From NCBI RefSeq assembly GCF_025770785.1, contig NZ_JANZLA010000007.1:124001-188000 (forward strand): 64,000 bases of DNA, given 5' to 3'. The position numbers and the translations under genes were made by a program. The number at the start of each line of letters is the position of its first letter. Position 1 is the stretch's first letter. The notes beneath the pieces were generated by a model. The model did not search any database, was not told where the DNA came from, and was given only the letters and a program-made list of their open reading frames with translations. This DNA comes from Cellulomonas sp. SG140. GTDB taxonomy: Bacteria > Actinomycetota > Actinomycetes > Actinomycetales > Cellulomonadaceae. This document shows positions 59,347 through 64,000 of the stretch, one piece after another.

Positions 59347-62300
59347 ATGCTCTGGCTGCTGGCCACCCACCTGGCCGCAGCCCTCGTCGCGCCCGCACTG
59401 GTGGGACGGCTCGGCCGCCGGGCGTTCTGGGTGCTGGCCCTGGTCCCGGCCTCGGCGGCGGTCTGGGCGCTCAGCTGGACCGAGCGGGTGCGCGCCGGTG
59501 CGGCCCCGCACGTGACGGTCAGCTGGATCCCTGCCCTGGGGCTCGACCTCGACCTTCGGCTGGACACCCTGTCCTGGCTGATGACGCTGATCGTCGGCGG
59601 CGTCGGGGCGCTCGTGCTCGTCTACTGCCGGGCGTACTTCAAGGCCGATGCCCAGGGCCTGGGACGGTTCGCCGGGGTGTTCCTCGCGTTCGCCGGCTCG
59701 ATGCTCGGCCTGGTGCTCAGCGACGACCTGCTGCTGCTGTTCGTCTTCTGGGAGCTCACCACGGTGATGAGCTACCTGCTGATCGGGCACTACGCCGAGA
59801 CCCGCAAGGCGAGCCGACGGGCGGCGATGCAGGCGATCGTCGTCACCACCGCGGGCGGTCTGACGATGCTGGTGGGCCTGGTGATCCTGCAGCACGCCGC
59901 CGGCACCTCCCGGCTGAGCGAGCTGCTGGCGCACCCGCCGCACGGACCCGCGGTGACGGCCGCGGTGGTGTGCCTGCTGGCCGGCGCCGCCACCAAGTCG
60001 GCGCTGATCCCGTTCCACTTCTGGCTGCCGGCGGCGATGGCCGCCCCCACGCCGGTGAGCGCGTACCTGCACGCCGCCGCGATGGTGAAGGCCGGCGTGT
60101 ACCTGGTCGCCCGGTTCGCGCCGGCCTACGCCGACCTGTCGGTGTGGCGCTGGTTCGTGCTGATCGGCGGTGGCGGGACGCTGCTGCTCGGCGGCTACCG
60201 GTCGCTGCGGCAGCACGACCTGAAGCTGGTGCTGGCGTTCGGCACGGTGAGCCAGCTGGGGCTGATCGTGCTGCTGGTGGGGCTCGGCACTCCGGCGGCG
60301 GCGCTGGCCGGGCTGGCGATGCTGGGCGCGCACGCCCTGTTCAAGGCGGCGTTGTTCCTGGTGGTGGGCACGGTGGACGCCGCGGCGGGGACGCGTGACC
60401 TGCGCCGGCTGTCCGGGGTGGGCCGCGAGCTGCCGTGGGTCGCCGCCGCCGGTGCGCTGGCCGTCGCGTCGATGATCGGGCTGCCACCGTTCGCGGGGTT
60501 CGTCGCCAAGGAGGCGGGGCTCGAGGCGGTCGCGGGGCTCGGCGGCGCCACCGGTGCGGTGGTCCTGGCGGTGGTGGCCGTCGGGTCGGTGCTGACGGTG
60601 GCGTACGGGCTGCGGCTGTGGTGGGGCGCGTTCGCGACGAAGCGGGCCGTGCTGTCCGCCTCGGCGGTCGAGCACGCCGACGGCACCGCGACGACGACCC
60701 CGATCAGCGCCGCCGCGGCCGACGGCGCACCGCTCGCGGCGCCTGCCGCCGTGCGGCCGTCGTCACCGGTGCTCGTCGTCCCCGCGCTGGTGCTGGCCGC
60801 ACTCGGCCTGGTGGTCGCGCTGGTGCCGGGCTACGGCGAGGGCCTGCTGCGCCCTTACGCCGACGCGTTCACCGGCCACGCAGCGCCGGGCGCCGCCGCG
60901 TCCGGTGCCCACACCGGTCACCTGACCCTCTGGGCCGGCCTCACGCCGACGCTCGTCGTCACCCTCGCCGTGCTGCTGGCCGGCGCCCTCGCCTTCCGCG
61001 CCCGCGACGGCGTGGAGCGCGCCCAGGGCATGCTGCGCCTGCCACCGCGGGTCGACGCCGACCACCTGTACCGCCGGTCCATGCGCCGGCTGGACGACGT
61101 GGCCGCCGACGTGACGGCGTTCACCCAGCGCGGTTCGCTGCCGGTGTACCTGGGCCTGATCCTCGGCGTCTTCGTGATCGGCGTCGGCACCGCCCTGCTG
61201 ACCGGCACCCGCCTGCCGACCCGCGTGGTGCCGTACCAGGCGCTGACCGAGGTGGCGTTCGCCGGAGTCAGCGTCGTGGCGGCGGTGCTGGCGGCCCGGG
61301 CCCGGCGCCGGCTGAAGGCGGTGATCCTCACCGGCATCGGCGGGTACGCGGTGGCAGGGCTGTTCCTGCTGCAGGGTGCACCGGACCTGGCGCTGACGCA
61401 GGTGCTGGTGGAGACCGTGACGCTGGTGGTGTTCGTGCTGGTGCTGCGGCGGCTGCCGCCGTACTTCTCCGACCGGCCACTGGCCGCCTCCCGCTGGCTG
61501 CGGCTGGGGATCGGGGTGGCCGTCGGGCTGGTGGTGGCCGGCATCGGGCTGATCGCGCCGGGCGCGCGGGTGCACCTGCCGGTGTCGGCGGCGTACGCGC
61601 AGGAGGCGTACGCGTTCGGCGGCGGCAAGAACGTGGTCAACGTGACCCTGGTCGACATCCGCGCATGGGACACCATGGGCGAGATCTCGGTGCTGCTGGT
61701 CGCGGCGACCGGCGTCGCCTCGCTCGTCTTCGTCTCCCGGCGCACCGGGCGCATCTTCCGCGCGCACGACGCGCCGGCCGACCGTGCCGTGTGGGGCGGC
61801 GCCGCCCATCCCCGGGCGGTCGAGGTGCGCGGCGGCGAGGGGGACCCGACCCGCGGTCCCGTGCCGGGGCCGACGACGAGGCCGGGACCGTCCGCGCCCG
61901 GCTCCGGCCGTGCCCGCGAGTGGCTGCGCGCCGGCCGCACGCTGGCCCCGGTGCGCCGGTCGGTGATCTTCGAGGTGGTCGTCCGGCTGCTGTTCCACAC
62001 CATGGTCATGTACTCGCTGTTCCTGCTGTTCAGCGGGCACAACAACCCCGGTGGCGGGTTCGCGGCGGGGCTGGTCACCGGGATCGCGCTGATCGTGCGT
62101 TACCTGGCCGGCGGCCGGTACGAGCTGGGGGAGGCCGCGCCGGTGCAGCCCGGGGTGCTGCTGGGCACCGGCCTGTTCCTCGCCACCGGCGTGGCGGTGG
62201 CGCCGCTGCTGCTGGGCGGGTCGGTGCTCGAGTCGGCGATCGTGGACCTGCACCTGCCGCTGGTCGGGGACGTGCACCTGGTGACCAGCCTCGGGTTCGA

Positions 62301-62475
62301 CGTCGGCGTGTACCTGGTGGTGGTGGGGCTGGTGCTGGACGTGCTGCGCAGCCTCGGTGCCGAGCTGGACCGGCGGGCCGAGTTCGGCGAGGACGACGTC
62401 GAGGAGTCGGTGCCGGACCTGCGGCGCACGCCGCACCCCGGGCTGGTCGGGTTCCACGAGGGGGCGTCGCGATGA
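59347..62475 (+). CDS. mrpA: Na+/H+ antiporter subunit A fused to subunit B (MrpAB)
   Basis: This 1042-residue membrane protein has the MrpA/NuoL-like core: LLFVFWELTTVMSYLLIGHY, the TKSALIPFHFWLPAAMAAPT motif, and 'ALFKAALFLVVGTVDAAAGT'. After a hydrophilic linker (about residues 830-875) an MrpB domain follows: FEVVVRLLFHTMVMYSLFLL then SGHNNPGGGFAAGLVTG. Such A-B fusions are usual in actinobacteria. It forms part of the proton-driven Na+ (or K+) exporter. ATG 59347 is chosen; upstream in-frame sequence is repeat DNA. Confidence 0.94.
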   Translation: MLWLLATHLAAALVAPALVGRLGRRAFWVLALVPASAAVWALSWTERVRAGAAPHVTVSWIPALGLDLDLRLDTLSWLMTLIVGGVGALVLVYCRAYFKADAQGLGRFAGVFLAFAGSMLGLVLSDDLLLLFVFWELTTVMSYLLIGHYAETRKASRRAAMQAIVVTTAGGLTMLVGLVILQHAAGTSRLSELLAHPPHGPAVTAAVVCLLAGAATKSALIPFHFWLPAAMAAPTPVSAYLHAAAMVKAGVYLVARFAPAYADLSVWRWFVLIGGGGTLLLGGYRSLRQHDLKLVLAFGTVSQLGLIVLLVGLGTPAAALAGLAMLGAHALFKAALFLVVGTVDAAAGTRDLRRLSGVGRELPWVAAAGALAVASMIGLPPFAGFVAKEAGLEAVAGLGGATGAVVLAVVAVGSVLTVAYGLRLWWGAFATKRAVLSASAVEHADGTATTTPISAAAADGAPLAAPAAVRPSSPVLVVPALVLAALGLVVALVPGYGEGLLRPYADAFTGHAAPGAAASGAHTGHLTLWAGLTPTLVVTLAVLLAGALAFRARDGVERAQGMLRLPPRVDADHLYRRSMRRLDDVAADVTAFTQRGSLPVYLGLILGVFVIGVGTALLTGTRLPTRVVPYQALTEVAFAGVSVVAAVLAARARRRLKAVILTGIGGYAVAGLFLLQGAPDLALTQVLVETVTLVVFVLVLRRLPPYFSDRPLAASRWLRLGIGVAVGLVVAGIGLIAPGARVHLPVSAAYAQEAYAFGGGKNVVNVTLVDIRAWDTMGEISVLLVAATGVASLVFVSRRTGRIFRAHDAPADRAVWGGAAHPRAVEVRGGEGDPTRGPVPGPTTRPGPSAPGSGRAREWLRAGRTLAPVRRSVIFEVVVRLLFHTMVMYSLFLLFSGHNNPGGGFAAGLVTGIALIVRYLAGGRYELGEAAPVQPGVLLGTGLFLATGVAVAPLLLGGSVLESAIVDLHLPLVGDVHLVTSLGFDVGVYLVVVGLVLDVLRSLGAELDRRAEFGEDDVEESVPDLRRTPHPGLVGFHEGASR

Positions 62476-63023
62476 TCGACATGACGCCCGACCTGACGCT
62501 CGTCCTCACCGCCGCCGTGCTGGTCACCGTGGGCGTGTACCTGCTGCTGGAGCGGAGCCTCTCGCGCGTGGTGGTGGGGATCATCCTGATCGGCAACGGG
62601 CTGAACGTGCTGATCCTGGTGGCGGGCGGCTCTGCCGGGCGGCCACCCATCTTGGGCGGGCAGCCCGGTGCCCGCAGCGACCCGCTGCCGCAGGCGATGG
62701 TGCTCACCGCGATCGTCATCACCTTGGGGCTCACCGCGTTCCTGCTGGCCATGGCCTACCGCTCCTGGCAGCTGAACCGGCACGACGAGGTCCAGGACGA
62801 CGTCGAGGACCGCCGCATCGCCCGGCTCGCCGCGCGCGACCGGCTGGCGGTGGCCGACCTGGACGCCGACGACACGTCGACCCTCGAGCAGGAGGCGGCG
62901 GAGGCGCGCGACGAGACGGACCGCGCGGTGGCGCTGGTCCTCGCCGAGCCGACGGCCGGCGACGACGGGCCCGCCGCAGCCGACGCACCCCCTCCCGCCG
63001 ATCGGCCGGAGGACCGCCCATGA
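62472..63023 (+). CDS. mrpC: Na+/H+ antiporter subunit C (MrpC/NuoK-like)
   Basis: This 183-residue protein has three transmembrane helices (TLVLTAAVLVTVGVYLLLER, VVVGIILIGNGLNVLILVAG, AMVLTAIVITLGLTAFLLAM), as in MrpC/NuoK. A charged, acidic C-terminal tail of about 80 residues is extra compared with the usual length of about 110-120. The ATG overlaps the mrpA stop (ATGA), and its own stop overlaps mrpD. Confidence 0.93.
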   Translation: MIDMTPDLTLVLTAAVLVTVGVYLLLERSLSRVVVGIILIGNGLNVLILVAGGSAGRPPILGGQPGARSDPLPQAMVLTAIVITLGLTAFLLAMAYRSWQLNRHDEVQDDVEDRRIARLAARDRLAVADLDADDTSTLEQEAAEARDETDRAVALVLAEPTAGDDGPAAADAPPPADRPEDRP

Positions 63024-64000
63024 ACGACTGGTCCTGGCTGGTCCCGCTGCCCGTCGTCCTCCCGCTGTCCGGCGCCGGACTGACGCTCGCGCTCTACCGC
63101 CGACCGCGGATCCAGCGGATCGTCTCGGTGACGGTGCTGGTCGCCGTCCTCGTGGCTGCCGCGACCCTCGCCGTGCTGGCCGACCGCCGCCCGCTGGTGG
63201 CCGAGATGGGCGGCTGGGCGACGCCGGTCGGCATCAGCCTGGTGGCCGACCGCCTGTCGACCCTGATGCTCACGGTCTCGGCCGTCGTGGTGCTGTGCGT
63301 GCTCGTCTACTCGCTCGCGCAGGACCAGGGTGCCGGCGAGGAGTCCGCACCGACGTCCATCTACCACCCCACCTACCTGGTGCTGGTGGCAGGCGTGGCC
63401 AACGCCTTCCTGTCCGGTGACCTGTTCAACGTGTACGTGGGGTTCGAGATCCTGCTCGCGGCGTCCTACGTGCTGCTGACCCTCGGCGGCAGCCGGGAGC
63501 GGCTGCGCGCGGGCAGCATCTACGTGGTCGTCGCCATCGTCAGCTCGTTCCTGTTCCTCGCCGCGATCGCCGCCGTGTACGCCGCCACCGGCACCCTCAA
63601 CCTGGCGCAGCTGGCCCAGCGGCTGCCGCAGATCGACCCCGGCGTGCGGCTGACGCTGCAGGTGATGCTGCTGGTCGCGTTCGCCATCAAGGCGGCCGTC
63701 TTCCCGCTCTCGGCGTGGCTGCCGGACTCGTACCCCACCGCCCCGGCCCCGGTCACCGCCGTGTTCGCCGGCCTGCTGACCAAGGTCGGCATCTACGCGC
63801 TGATCCGCACCCAGTCGCTGCTGTTCCCCGGCGGGGCGGTGGACACGGTGCTGATGTGGGCGGCGCTGGCGACGATGCTGATCGGCATCCTCGGCGCCGT
63901 CGCGCAGGACGACATCAAGCGTCTGCTGTCGTTCACGCTGGTCAGCCACATCGGGTTCATGGTGTTCGGCATCGCCCTGTCCACGCGTGCCGGCTGGACG
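63020..64000 (+). CDS. mrpD: Na+/H+ antiporter subunit D (MrpD), 3' end missing
   Basis: The frame opens at an ATG overlapping the mrpC stop and is still open at the window end (327 codons). It begins MNDWSWLVPLPVVLPLSGAG and contains the proton-pumping antiporter signatures DLFNVYVGFEILLAASYVLL, FAIKAAVFPLSAWLPDSYPT and LLTKVGIYALIR with the conserved Lys and Pro residues. About ten hydrophobic segments are visible. mrpE, F and G probably follow outside the window. Confidence 0.94.
   Translation, partial: MNDWSWLVPLPVVLPLSGAGLTLALYRRPRIQRIVSVTVLVAVLVAAATLAVLADRRPLVAEMGGWATPVGISLVADRLSTLMLTVSAVVVLCVLVYSLAQDQGAGEESAPTSIYHPTYLVLVAGVANAFLSGDLFNVYVGFEILLAASYVLLTLGGSRERLRAGSIYVVVAIVSSFLFLAAIAAVYAATGTLNLAQLAQRLPQIDPGVRLTLQVMLLVAFAIKAAVFPLSAWLPDSYPTAPAPVTAVFAGLLTKVGIYALIRTQSLLFPGGAVDTVLMWAALATMLIGILGAVAQDDIKRLLSFTLVSHIGFMVFGIALSTRAGWT

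Noticed and set aside
55006-60675. Very long minus-strand open frame (about 1,890 codons)
   Set aside because: Only its last 246 codons (TetR) look like protein. The rest is antisense to DUF4386 and mrpA, and out of frame with the iron-sulfur reductase gene, rich in Arg/Ala/Gly/Pro; high GC removes stop codons by chance.
1-64000. CRISPR array, insertion sequence or prophage
   Set aside because: No regularly spaced identical repeats of 25-40 bp with unique spacers, no transposase, integrase or phage structural genes were seen. The 21-, 25- and 36-bp repeats have no spacers or are degenerate.

Overview
The window is very GC-rich, gene-dense DNA with GTG starts, short ATGA/GTGA gene overlaps and many leaderless -10 boxes, all typical of an actinobacterium. 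The best lineage marker is an 822-residue GH94 cellobiose phosphorylase (43676-46144). Its length and sequence closely match what I know of the Cellulomonas enzymes, and it sits behind a CelR/CebR-type operator half, so I infer Cellulomonas or a close relative. The DNA looks chromosomal: I see no phage structural genes, plasmid functions, insertion sequence or CRISPR array.

Layout. 1-4729: the end of one ABC transporter and an MFS pump with its TetR repressor and operator. 4851-8621: a tRNA-Gly(CCC) followed by a small accessory stretch (winged-helix protein, NERD nuclease-like protein, HTH-nucleotidyltransferase with a truncated HepT-like partner, GIY-YIG nuclease). 8829-14371: ABC-2 exporter, anti-sigma kinase and STAS protein, patatin-like protein, SecD-head lipoprotein and a soluble chemoreceptor. 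14436-19407: QacA-type MFS with TetR, a small membrane protein, an acetyltransferase and another MFS. 19479-25590: xylose-type ABC uptake operon divergent from a two-component system. 25613-27072: a split Aer-like PAS/chemoreceptor pair.

28019-37289 is a coherent catabolic block. Acyl-CoA dehydrogenase plus FixA, FixB, FixC and FixX run left. A fused CoA-transferase, an OFA-type MFS and an acyl-CoA synthetase run right. A shared control region carries a repeated palindrome. The gene set parallels the E. coli ydiF-ydiO-ydiQRST-fadK locus: acids would be imported, activated to CoA esters and oxidised or reduced with electrons passing through an ETF and ETF:quinone oxidoreductase.

38167-42921 covers ion transport: a ClC channel, then an MgtE-N/CBS protein and an Nramp-like transporter behind a long leader with a short ORF. 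43676-53113 holds cellobiose phosphorylase, dCTP deaminase, Nudix hydrolase, an ABC exporter with MarR, and a CE1-type esterase. 53289-54949 is a DUF222-HNH endonuclease gene with a LexA-type SOS box on its promoter. 55006-56571 is a TetR/DUF4386 pair with operators inside the promoter. 56688-59069 encodes a membrane iron-sulfur reductase. 59347 to the end is the start of an Mrp antiporter operon (mrpAB fusion, mrpC, partial mrpD).

The most unusual material is the tRNA-linked nuclease/toxin-antitoxin stretch with its scar, the leader ahead of the MgtE-N/Nramp pair, the SOS box with its 11-codon upstream ORF, the split Aer receptor, and a 21-bp tandem repeat filling a convergent gap.
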